A stretch of 64,000 nucleotides of DNA, from positions 1 to 64,000 of the forward strand of contig NZ_SMKL01000005.1 of assembly GCF_004348545.1 (NCBI RefSeq), given 5' to 3'. Of this stretch, positions 32,828-40,625 are shown one piece after another (position 1 is the stretch's first letter; every line of letters starts with the position of its first letter). The stretch comes from Jiangella ureilytica. Lineage in GTDB: Bacteria; Actinomycetota; Actinomycetes; Jiangellales; Jiangellaceae. The position numbers and the translations under genes were made by a program. The notes beneath the pieces are model-generated. The model searched no databases and was not told the origin of the DNA. It saw only the letters and a program-made list of their open reading frames with translations.

Positions 32828-35404
32828 TCAGGACGAGCGGCGAAGCCGGACGTCGGCGACGGCCTGCGGTGCGAGGTCGACCTCGAGACCGGCGCCGTGG
32901 CCGATCGGCTGCCACGCCCCGGCCGACGCGGCGGCCTCGACGGCATCCGCGGCCACCCAGCTCAGCCGCGCCCGCAACGGCTCGACCGACAGCGACCGCA
33001 GGCGGGCGCGCACCAGGCCGGGCTCGTCCGACGGGCGCAGGTCGACCAGCACGTCGTCGGCGGGCGTGACGCGCAGCCCGGCCGAGCCGGCGACGGCGAC
33101 CGGGCCGGCGTACTGCCGGGCGACCAGCGGGTGGAGCAGGTCGTCGCCGAAGCGGCGGACCGCCGCGGCGTCGTGCGGGCGGGGCGCGAACCGGTAGCGG
33201 AACGTCTGCGTTCCGCCCTGCGCCGCGCGGAAGTTGGTGAAGTGCAGGTTGTTCATCAGCCAGCTGTTCACGTGCCCGGCGGGCGCGTCCAGCGTGCGTG
33301 CCCACCGGCCGGTCTGGAAGCCGCCGAACTGCGCCAGTGGCGCGTCGTAGGACCCCCAGAGCACCGGCGCGCCGGTCCCGGCGCCGGACGACACCCCGAC
33401 CGCGTGCTGGATGGCGTACCAGTCCTTGCTGGTGTCGGGCAGCTGTTCGTGTTCGGCGACGAAGGCCGCGCCCGCGGTCTCGACCAGGAAGCGCGGATCG
33501 GTGACGGCGAACGGGAACGTCACGAACAGGCTCTCCGGGGCGAGGGTCTCGGCCTTGGTGACGGTGACGTCCAGGTCGACGAGGTCCGACGACGGATACA
33601 GGCGCAACGTCGTGGCCACGTCGACTCCGCCGACGCTGCCGGACCACGACAGCGCGGTGAACGACGCTCCCCGCACGATCAGCGCCGGTCCGTGCGAGGT
33701 CGCCGCCGTGCGGTCGAACTCCGGCCCGGGGTGGTCCGGATGGAAGTCCCGCGGCCGGACGAGGAACGGATGATCCGAACCCGCCGGGATGGTCTCGGCG
33801 ACCAGCGCTCCGAGCGGGAACGCGGCGCGGTCGTCGACCAGCTCGGTTCCGGTACGCAGGTCGACCAGGCTGGTCACGCCGCCGCGGCCGGGATCGACGG
33901 CGACGGCGTACTCGGGCGTCTCGACCGTGTGGCCCGCGACGCCGGGCCCGGGCTCGGCGGGAAGAGGCACCGTCGTCGCGCCGAACGGCTCCACCACCGT
34001 CGTCACCACCGTCGGAGCCCCGCCGGCCGCCTCGACGACCACGGGCTCGGCGCGGCGCCTCGCGGTGGGGTTCACCACCACGACCGACGGCCCGCCGAGG
34101 CAGGTGCGGTCGGCCCCGAGACCGGTCCGGTGGATCGCGGAGTCCGCCACGTCACCGGAACCGCTGGCGAGCAGCCGGAACAGACCCTCCGCCGCCACGT
34201 GCCGGGCGAGGTCGTAGGCGCCGTAGGCGAAGCCGGCCTTGGCGTTCCAGTGCGACGCCGTGTAGACGCTGTCCGGCCGGGAGAAGCTCTCCCACGAGCC
34301 CCAGGTGTGCTCGCCGAACAGCCAGAGCTGTTCGTCCACGAAGGCGAGGTCGTCGGCCAGCTCGGCCCGCGTCCGCAGCCGCACCGGGCCGCGCGAGTGC
34401 CCGAGGACGGACGCGAGATCGACCGCGCCGTCGCCGCGCAGGTCGGCCAGCGCGTGCAGCGCCTCGCCGGTCAGCTGGTGCGTCCGTGCCCGCCGATACA
34501 CCGCCAGCTCGCGGGCGGTCGAGCCGTGGCCGTGCGACCACCAGTCGGCCCACTCCCCGCGGACGACCGGCAGCTCGACCTCGGTGGCCACCCGCTCCAT
34601 CCGGTCCAGCGCCTCGTCCATGGTCGCGAGTCGCATCGGCCGCTCCGGATGCAGCTCGTTCCACGTCGACAGCAGCGGCAGGAACTCCAGCGTCGGCCAC
34701 CGGTTGTCGTTGGCGGCGTGCACGACGGCGACGTCGAACGGGTAGTCCTCGCGCTCGTCCAGCTCGTCCACCAGGCCGGCGATGCGCTTGGCGGCCAGCC
34801 GAACGTCGCCGTCGATGATCCCCCACTCCTCTCCGATGCCGTAGTGGGTGCTGAGGAACACGAACACCCGCGAGCCGTCCGGGCCCTCCCACCAGAACCC
34901 GCTGGGCTGGCGGAACGGCGGCCGGCCGTGGTCGGGGTTGAGCGCCATGACCAGCCGGGTCACGCCGTGCCGGTGCATCGCCGGCACGCTGCCCCAGGAC
35001 AACCCGTTGACGTCGCCGTGCTGCTCGGTGCGGATCGGGATGCCGGCCTCGGCCAGCGGCGCCAGCGCCTCGTACGTCCGCTCGAGCTCCTGCTCGCCGG
35101 GGAGCTGGGTCATGTTGAGGTAGCCGGCGGTGACGGCGATGCGGCCGTCGCGGACCAGCCGGCGCAGCCGGTCGACGTCGGCGGCGACGCCACGGCGGAC
35201 GAACTCGACCACGGGCCGGCTGACCTCGAAGGTCCACCGCAGTGCGGCGTCGCCGTCGCCTGCGGTGCGGTCACACAGGTGGAGCACCTGGCCGACGACG
35301 TCGCGATGCTGCCGGTCGATGAGCCGGGGGCTGTCGGTGTAGCCGACGTCGTGGTGGGTGTGCGGGATCAGCAGGACCTCGTGAACGCACGAGCCAGACG
35401 GCAC
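32828..35404 (-). CDS. Divergent GH38-like alpha-mannosidase-type hydrolase
   Basis: 858 aa. The N-terminal PHTHHDVGYTD matches the GH38 metal-site motif HSHNDPGW (H17 and D19). The canonical nucleophile motif DPFGHS is missing; D131 in HGDVNGLSWGS occupies the equivalent place, marking a distinct subgroup. C-terminal beta domains follow (about 480-858). GTG at 35404 is chosen because ACGGAG lies 8 nt upstream; the ATG at 35437 would put a LacI-type half-operator inside the gene. It may act on alpha-mannosides or related alpha-glycans. No signal peptide. Confidence 0.8.
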   Translation of the reverse strand: MPSGSCVHEVLLIPHTHHDVGYTDSPRLIDRQHRDVVGQVLHLCDRTAGDGDAALRWTFEVSRPVVEFVRRGVAADVDRLRRLVRDGRIAVTAGYLNMTQLPGEQELERTYEALAPLAEAGIPIRTEQHGDVNGLSWGSVPAMHRHGVTRLVMALNPDHGRPPFRQPSGFWWEGPDGSRVFVFLSTHYGIGEEWGIIDGDVRLAAKRIAGLVDELDEREDYPFDVAVVHAANDNRWPTLEFLPLLSTWNELHPERPMRLATMDEALDRMERVATEVELPVVRGEWADWWSHGHGSTARELAVYRRARTHQLTGEALHALADLRGDGAVDLASVLGHSRGPVRLRTRAELADDLAFVDEQLWLFGEHTWGSWESFSRPDSVYTASHWNAKAGFAYGAYDLARHVAAEGLFRLLASGSGDVADSAIHRTGLGADRTCLGGPSVVVVNPTARRRAEPVVVEAAGGAPTVVTTVVEPFGATTVPLPAEPGPGVAGHTVETPEYAVAVDPGRGGVTSLVDLRTGTELVDDRAAFPLGALVAETIPAGSDHPFLVRPRDFHPDHPGPEFDRTAATSHGPALIVRGASFTALSWSGSVGGVDVATTLRLYPSSDLVDLDVTVTKAETLAPESLFVTFPFAVTDPRFLVETAGAAFVAEHEQLPDTSKDWYAIQHAVGVSSGAGTGAPVLWGSYDAPLAQFGGFQTGRWARTLDAPAGHVNSWLMNNLHFTNFRAAQGGTQTFRYRFAPRPHDAAAVRRFGDDLLHPLVARQYAGPVAVAGSAGLRVTPADDVLVDLRPSDEPGLVRARLRSLSVEPLRARLSWVAADAVEAAASAGAWQPIGHGAGLEVDLAPQAVADVRLRRSS

Positions 35405-35419
35405 GATGGGACTCCGTTG

Positions 35420-35433
35420 TGGGAACGATCTCG
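35420..35433 (-). promoter_or_regulatory. Degenerate LacI-type operator of the GH38-like gene
   Basis: TGGGAACGATCTCG: the left half matches the operator at 29868, the right half does not. On the minus strand ATCGTTCCCACAA is identical to the GH84 promoter segment, supporting the same regulator. Confidence 0.5.
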
Positions 35434-35543
35434 GCATCCCGAGCCAAGCATTGCGGCCTGTGCGTCGTCAAGGGTCGTCGACGTGACCTGCGTGGATGCT
35501 GAAGCAGGTGCGGAAACCGGTTCCCGGAGGTCGTCGAACGGGC

Positions 35544-35600
35544 TTGACGCGCTGAGGGCGTCTTGTCATGATGCGGGCGGATGATGGGATCGATCCCATC
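35544..35600 (+). promoter_or_regulatory. Promoter and LacI-type operator of carbohydrate operon 2
   Basis: -35 TTGACG (35544-35549), 17-bp spacer, -10 CATGAT (35567-35572). Then a perfect 18-bp palindrome GATGGGATCGATCCCATC (35583-35600) containing the core TGGGATCGATCCCA. A second, near-perfect dyad GGAAACCGGTTCCC lies upstream at about 35515-35528. The geometry mirrors operon 1. Confidence 0.75.
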
Positions 35601-35664
35601 CGCGTCGCCACGTGGTGACCGACCTCGACGAAACGCCCGCCATCGACGAAGAGGGAGCGCAACG

Positions 35665-37032
35665 ATGCGAAAGCCCATGGTGCTGCTGGCCGGAGCGGCC
35701 ATGCTCGCCCTGACCGCCTGCGGAGGCGTCGGCGGCGGCGACGACTCCGGCACCGGCGACGACCAGTCCGGTGACCTGACGGCCGACCCCAGCGGCTCCA
35801 TCACGACCATCGGTTTCGCGCTCCCCGACGAGATCGCCACCGTCCGCGTCGACACGTTCCGCGAGATGTACCCGGACGTCGAGGTCAACATCAACGAGGG
35901 CGGCTTCGACGAGCAGCAGTTCCTGACCTCCGTCTCCAGTGGCAATCCGACCGAGCTGGTCTACATCCCCGGCGACCAGGTGGGCGCGTTCGCCGCTCGC
36001 GGCGCCATCCAGCCGCTGGACGAGTGCATCGAGCAGCGCGACATCGACCTCGACCAGTACCGGCCCAACGTGCTCGACCTGGTCCAGTACGACGGTTCCA
36101 CGTACGCGATCCCGGAGTTCTACAACACCCCGGTCCTCGTCGTGAACAACACGGTCCTGGCCGAGGCCGGGCTGAGCGCCGAGGACATCGACATCTCCGA
36201 CCAGGAGAGCCTGGTGGCCGCCGCCGAGGCGCTCACCGTCCGCAACGGAAGCACGTACGAACGCATCGGCATCCACCTGCGGCTGCCCGACCTCACGCCG
36301 TTCTACGGCGTGGTCGACGGCAACCCGTGGGTCGCGGCGGCCGACGACTTCCGGCTCGACGACCCCGCCACCGTGGCCACCATGGAGCGGCTCAAGGCGG
36401 TCCAGGACGCTCAGGGCGGCCACACCGCGCTCAAGGACTTCGAGAACACGTGGGATCTGTTCGGCGAGGGCAACCCGTTCGCGCAGAACCAGGTCGGTGC
36501 CATGGTCATCGAGCAGTGGTACGTGAACGTGCTGGCCAACACGTCGCCGGACGTCGACATCACCGTCCTGCCCATCACCGGCGCCGGCGGCGAGACCGTC
36601 ACCTGGGCCACGTCCAACGCGTGGGCCATCCCGAAGGACGCCGCCAACACCGCCACGTCCTGCGAGTTCATGAAGGTCATGACGGCGCCGGACACCTGGG
36701 CGGCCGCGGCCGAGGAGCGGATCCGGCTGCGCGACGCCGACGGCAAGGCGTTCACCGGCATCTACACGGCGAACGAGGCCGCGGACGACAAGGTGTTCGG
36801 CGAGCTGTACACGCCGGGTACGGGCGAGAACCAGAAGTGGGACGACGCCGTCCAGGCCGTCCTCGAGGCCCAGGCCGACGCGTGGGTGGTGCCGGCGAAC
36901 CCCGTCGGCGCCCAGTTCAAGGCGGCGTGGCTGGAGGCCGCCAACCGCATCCTCGCCGGTACCCAGGACGCCGCGAGCGCCCTGGCCGAGGCCCAGGACA
37001 AGGTCGAGCAGGCGCTCGCCGATGTCGGCTGA
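35665..37032 (+). CDS. ABC sugar-binding lipoprotein (operon 2)
   Basis: 455 aa solute-binding protein. Signal peptide with lipobox LTAC, Cys19 lipidated, then a Gly/Asp-rich tether. Paralogous to the operon 1 protein at 14192 (shared IEQWYVNVLANTSPD/MEQWYVNVLNDVSPD region and PANP C-terminal block). ATG at 35665 follows GAGGGAG. Its 3' end overlaps the first permease gene by 11 bp. It feeds an oligosaccharide, perhaps mannose-containing, to the permeases (inferred from the neighbouring GH38 genes). Confidence 0.92.
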   Translation: MRKPMVLLAGAAMLALTACGGVGGGDDSGTGDDQSGDLTADPSGSITTIGFALPDEIATVRVDTFREMYPDVEVNINEGGFDEQQFLTSVSSGNPTELVYIPGDQVGAFAARGAIQPLDECIEQRDIDLDQYRPNVLDLVQYDGSTYAIPEFYNTPVLVVNNTVLAEAGLSAEDIDISDQESLVAAAEALTVRNGSTYERIGIHLRLPDLTPFYGVVDGNPWVAAADDFRLDDPATVATMERLKAVQDAQGGHTALKDFENTWDLFGEGNPFAQNQVGAMVIEQWYVNVLANTSPDVDITVLPITGAGGETVTWATSNAWAIPKDAANTATSCEFMKVMTAPDTWAAAAEERIRLRDADGKAFTGIYTANEAADDKVFGELYTPGTGENQKWDDAVQAVLEAQADAWVVPANPVGAQFKAAWLEAANRILAGTQDAASALAEAQDKVEQALADVG

Positions 37033-37990
37033 CGTCTCCACGGTGCCGGTGGCGCCCCCGATGTCGCGGGGGCGCCGCTGGCGCGCGGCCTGGCGGCGGC
37101 CCGAGACCCGGTGGGCGTACCTGTTCCTGCTGCCGTGGATCCTCGGCTTCCTGGTGTTCACCGCCGGGCCGATGATCGCCAGCCTGGTGCTGTCGTTCAC
37201 CGACTACGACGTCATCAACGCGGCGACCTATGTCGGCGGCGAGAACTATCAGCGCATGGTCGAGGACCCGCAGGTGCGGACGGCGCTGTTCAACACCCTG
37301 CTCTACACGGTGATCCATGTGCCGCTGTCCATCGCCATCGCGCTGGCGCTGGCGGTGCTGCTCAACCAGATCGGCGGCCGGTTCGCCGGGTTCTTCCGGA
37401 CCGTGTTCTACCTGCCGGCCATGACGCCGACCGTCGCCGTGGGCGTGCTGTTCCTGCTGCTCCTGAACGGGCAGAACGGCCTGGTCAACGCCGCTCTCGG
37501 GGTGTTCGGCATCGATGGGCCGGCGTGGACGACGGATCCGGCGTGGGTGCGCTGGGGCATCATCATCATGAGCCTCTGGACCATCGGCGGCACCATCGTC
37601 ATCCTGTTCGCCGCGCTGAAGAACGTGCCGGCCGACCTCTACGAGGCCGCCCGCATCGATGGCGCCGGCGCGTGGCGGCAGTTCCGCGAGGTCACCGTCC
37701 CGATGATCTCAGGCTCGCTGTTCTTCGTGATCATCGTGAACACCATCGCCTCGCTGCAGATGTTCACCGAGGTCTACACGATGTTCTACGGCAACGCCCA
37801 GAGCCAGCTGCAGGCGTCGGACAGCGCGCTGTTCTACGTCATCTACCTGTTCCGGCAGGGCTTCCAGTTCCTCGAGATGGGCTACGCCTCGGCGCTGGCC
37901 TGGGGGCTGTTCGTCATCGTGCTCGTCGTCACTTTGGTGCAGGTCAAGCTCGGTGACCGGTTCGTCTACTACGAGGGAGACGACCGATGA
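37022..37990 (+). CDS. ABC sugar transporter permease, MalF/UgpA type (operon 2)
   Basis: 322 aa, six membrane helices. The EAA loop DLYEAARIDGAGAWRQFREVTVPMI is clear. Nearly superimposable on the permease at 15603 (LPWILGFLVFTAGPMI versus SPWIIGFLVFTAWPII; FGIDGPAWTTDP in both). The ATG at 37022 lies inside the binding-protein gene, and the 3' end overlaps the second permease by 4 bp. Confidence 0.92.
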   Translation: MSADVSTVPVAPPMSRGRRWRAAWRRPETRWAYLFLLPWILGFLVFTAGPMIASLVLSFTDYDVINAATYVGGENYQRMVEDPQVRTALFNTLLYTVIHVPLSIAIALALAVLLNQIGGRFAGFFRTVFYLPAMTPTVAVGVLFLLLLNGQNGLVNAALGVFGIDGPAWTTDPAWVRWGIIIMSLWTIGGTIVILFAALKNVPADLYEAARIDGAGAWRQFREVTVPMISGSLFFVIIVNTIASLQMFTEVYTMFYGNAQSQLQASDSALFYVIYLFRQGFQFLEMGYASALAWGLFVIVLVVTLVQVKLGDRFVYYEGDDR

Positions 37991-38895
37991 CCATGGTCCA
38001 GATCGAGCCGGCGCACGAGCAGCCGGCCGGCGACCGCCGCCGCCCTCCGGCGGGTGCCTCCCCGGCCCGCCGGGTGATCCGGACGGGGTTCGTCGTCACC
38101 GCCGTCGCGTTGGTGGCGGCGACGTTCACCTACCCGCTCCTGTGGCTGGTGAGCGCCTCGCTGAAGCCGCGGTACCAGGTGTTCGACAACGTTCTGGTGC
38201 CGCGTGAGGTGCGGCCGGAGAACTACACGAGCCTGCTCGACGCGGTCCCCTTCCTGACCTGGTTCGGCAACAGCATGATCGTCGGCGTCATGGCCGCGGT
38301 GACGGTGACGCTGAGCAGCGCGCTCGTCGCGTTCGGCTTCGCCTACTTCCGCTTCCCCGGCCGGAACCTGCTGTTCCTGCTGGTGCTCGGCACGATGATG
38401 CTGCCGGCCGCGGTGACGATGATCCCGACGTTCCTCATCTGGCAGGAGTTCGGGCTGTCGCAGACCCAGGTGCCGCTCTGGGCGCACAACGTGTTCGCCT
38501 CGGCGTTCTACGTGTTCCTCCTGCGGCAGTTCTTCCTCAGCCTGCCGCGCGACACGTTCGAGGCGGCGCGGGTGGACGGCTGCGGCTACGTCGGGCTGTT
38601 CTGGCGCATCGCGATGCCGCTGTGCCGGCCGGCCCTGATCGTCGTGTTCATCTTCGAGTTCCGGGCCAGCTGGACCGACCTGATCCGGCCGCTGATCTAC
38701 CTGCAGGACGAAGCCCTCTACACGCTGCCGCGGGGACTGAAAGCCGTGCTGGACGCGTTCGGTCAGGGCGGCGAGCAGCAGTGGGAGATCGTCATGGCGG
38801 CCTCCGTACTGGCGACGGTCCCGCTGATCGTCCTGTTCTTCTGCGCCCAGCGGTACTTCGTCGAAGGGATCGCCACGCAGGGGCGCAAGGGGTGA
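37987..38895 (+). CDS. ABC sugar transporter permease, MalG/UgpE type (operon 2)
   Basis: 302 aa, the same length as its paralogue at 16562, with six helices and the EAA loop DTFEAARVDGCGYVGLFWRIAMPL. ATG at 37987 overlaps the previous stop. As in operon 1, no ATPase gene follows. A 76-bp gap before the ROK gene holds the small palindrome GTCCC-AAAC-GGGAC (38941-38954). Confidence 0.92.
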   Translation: MTMVQIEPAHEQPAGDRRRPPAGASPARRVIRTGFVVTAVALVAATFTYPLLWLVSASLKPRYQVFDNVLVPREVRPENYTSLLDAVPFLTWFGNSMIVGVMAAVTVTLSSALVAFGFAYFRFPGRNLLFLLVLGTMMLPAAVTMIPTFLIWQEFGLSQTQVPLWAHNVFASAFYVFLLRQFFLSLPRDTFEAARVDGCGYVGLFWRIAMPLCRPALIVVFIFEFRASWTDLIRPLIYLQDEALYTLPRGLKAVLDAFGQGGEQQWEIVMAASVLATVPLIVLFFCAQRYFVEGIATQGRKG

Positions 38896-38940
38896 GCATC
38901 GATATGACGCCGTCGGGGTCGCCGCGCGGCTGGAGGAATG

Positions 38941-38954
38941 GTCCCAAACGGGAC
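38941..38954. repeat. Small palindrome between the permease and ROK genes
   Basis: GTCCC-AAAC-GGGAC. It could be a regulator site or a weak hairpin; it does not fit the LacI-type consensus seen elsewhere in the window (no central CG). Confidence 0.35.
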
Positions 38955-38971
38955 GGGGAAGAGCAGGGCGG

Positions 38972-40036
38972 ATGAACGAAGCGAGACAGTCCCAGGGCGG
39001 ACGCCCGGTACCACCCGTACCGGGCGGCGGCGGTCGCGCACCCGCGCCCGCCGTGCTGTCGCTGGACATCGGCGGCACCAAACTGGCGGTCGGCGTCGTC
39101 ACGGCCGACGGCGAGGTGCACGGGCTGCTCATCGAGCCGACCCGGCGCTGGGAGGGCCCCGACGCCGTGATCGCGCGGCTGTTCGAGCTGGGCCACCGGG
39201 CGGTCGCCGCGGCCGGGCTGGACCGCCCGGTCGACGCCGTCGGCATCTCGTGCGGCGGGCCGCTCGACAGCAGCACCGGCGTCCTCATCTCGCCGCCGCA
39301 CCTGCCCGGCTGGCTGGACGTTCCGCTGGGGTCCATGGCGCGCGACGAGTTCGGCGTGCCGGCGTTCCTCGAGAACGACGCCACCGCCGCGGCCCTGGGC
39401 GAGCACCGCTTCGGCGCCGCCCGCGGCGTTCGGACGATGATCTACCTCACCATCTCGACGGGAGTGGGCGGCGGCGCCGTCATCGACGGGCGGCTGCACC
39501 GCGGGGCGGCCGGCAACGGCGGCGAGCTCGGCCACCTCATGGTCCGCCCGGGCGGACGGCTGTGCTCGTGCGGCCGGCGCGGCTGCCTCGAGGCCTACGT
39601 GTCCGGCACCAACATCGCGGAGCGGGCGGCGGAGGGCCTGGGTGGGCCCGGTAGTGCCGGCTCGAGTCTCGCCGGGCTCGACCCGCTGACGGCGGCCGAC
39701 GTCGCCGCCGCGGCGCTCGCGGGCGACGCGTACGCGCGGGCGGTGTGGACTGACACCACCGACGTGCTGGGCCAGGCGCTCACCGACCTGGTGAACGTGT
39801 TCGAGCCGGAGCTCGTGGTCCTGGGGGGCGGGGTCACCCGGGCCGGCGCGATGCTGCTGGACCCCGTCGCCGAGGCGGTGGCGCGCGACGCGATGCCGCC
39901 GGCGGCCAAGGCGGCCCGAGTGGTGCTGGCGGGGCTGGGCGACGTCGTGTGCGTCGTCGGCGCCGGCGTGGTCGCGTTGGACGTGCTGGCGGCGTCGTCG
40001 GGCGCGAGCGGGACGACGGAGGCCGAGCATGCCTGA
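38972..40036 (+). CDS. ROK-family sugar kinase
   Basis: 354 aa. A Pro/Gly-rich N-terminal tail of about 27 residues precedes the phosphate loop LDIGGTKLAVG. The ROK zinc motif CSCGRRGCLEAY (with the preceding GELGH) and the catalytic Asp in FLENDATAA are intact. No DNA-binding domain, so a kinase rather than a repressor; glucose, mannose, N-acetylmannosamine and GlcNAc are all possible substrates. ATG at 38972; the stop overlaps the SIS gene by 8 bp. Confidence 0.9.
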   Translation: MNEARQSQGGRPVPPVPGGGGRAPAPAVLSLDIGGTKLAVGVVTADGEVHGLLIEPTRRWEGPDAVIARLFELGHRAVAAAGLDRPVDAVGISCGGPLDSSTGVLISPPHLPGWLDVPLGSMARDEFGVPAFLENDATAAALGEHRFGAARGVRTMIYLTISTGVGGGAVIDGRLHRGAAGNGGELGHLMVRPGGRLCSCGRRGCLEAYVSGTNIAERAAEGLGGPGSAGSSLAGLDPLTAADVAAAALAGDAYARAVWTDTTDVLGQALTDLVNVFEPELVVLGGGVTRAGAMLLDPVAEAVARDAMPPAAKAARVVLAGLGDVVCVVGAGVVALDVLAASSGASGTTEAEHA

Positions 40037-40625
40037 TCAGGCCGAAGAGCAGCTGAGTGACCATGTCGCGGTCGCCGAGGCGATGCGTGGACTTGTACCA
40101 CTGGTACGAGAAGTAGGTAGCCTGATCTGTGAGGCGTTCGCGTCCGGTGCCGTCGTGTACACGTTCGGCAACGGCGGCAGCGCCGCCGACGCCCAGCACC
40201 TCACCGGGGAGTTGATCGGGCACTACAAGCGCGACCGCCGGCCACTGCCCGCGGTCACGCTCACCACCGACCCGACCGTCATGACCTGCATCGCCAACGA
40301 CTACTCCTACGACGACGTGTTCGCCCGCCAGGTCACCGCGCTGGCCCGTCCCGGCGACGTCGTCGCGGCGTTCACGACCAGCGGGAGGTCGCCGAATGTC
40401 GTGGCCGCGCTCGCCGCGGGCCGCGCCAAGGGCGCCACGACGGTGCTCTTCGGCGGCGGCGACGGCGGACCGGCCCGCGAGCATGCCGACCACGCCCTGC
40501 TCGTCCCGTCGACGCAGACGCCGCGCATTCAAGAGATGCACACCCTGTCCCTGCACCTGATCAGCGAAATCGTCGACGTCTGGGCCGAAGCGACCGAGAG
40601 CACACCGGAGGAACCGACCGCATGA
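40029..40625 (+). CDS. SIS-domain sugar-phosphate isomerase, GmhA-like
   Basis: 198 aa single SIS domain. FGNGGSAADAQHLTGELIGHY and FTTSGRSPNVV match sedoheptulose-7-phosphate isomerase GmhA and related phosphosugar isomerases; the later QEMHTLSLHLISE helix carries the catalytic Glu/His. Coupled on both sides (8-bp overlap with ROK, 4-bp with GH38). With the kinase it probably converts a released hexose phosphate; heptose synthesis is unlikely because no other heptose genes are seen. Confidence 0.85.
   Translation: MPDQAEEQLSDHVAVAEAMRGLVPLVREVGSLICEAFASGAVVYTFGNGGSAADAQHLTGELIGHYKRDRRPLPAVTLTTDPTVMTCIANDYSYDDVFARQVTALARPGDVVAAFTTSGRSPNVVAALAAGRAKGATTVLFGGGDGGPAREHADHALLVPSTQTPRIQEMHTLSLHLISEIVDVWAEATESTPEEPTA

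Noticed and set aside
38941-38954. GTCCC-AAAC-GGGAC as a fifth LacI operator
   Set aside because: It lacks the central CG and TGG/CCA ends, and sits inside an operon rather than at a promoter.
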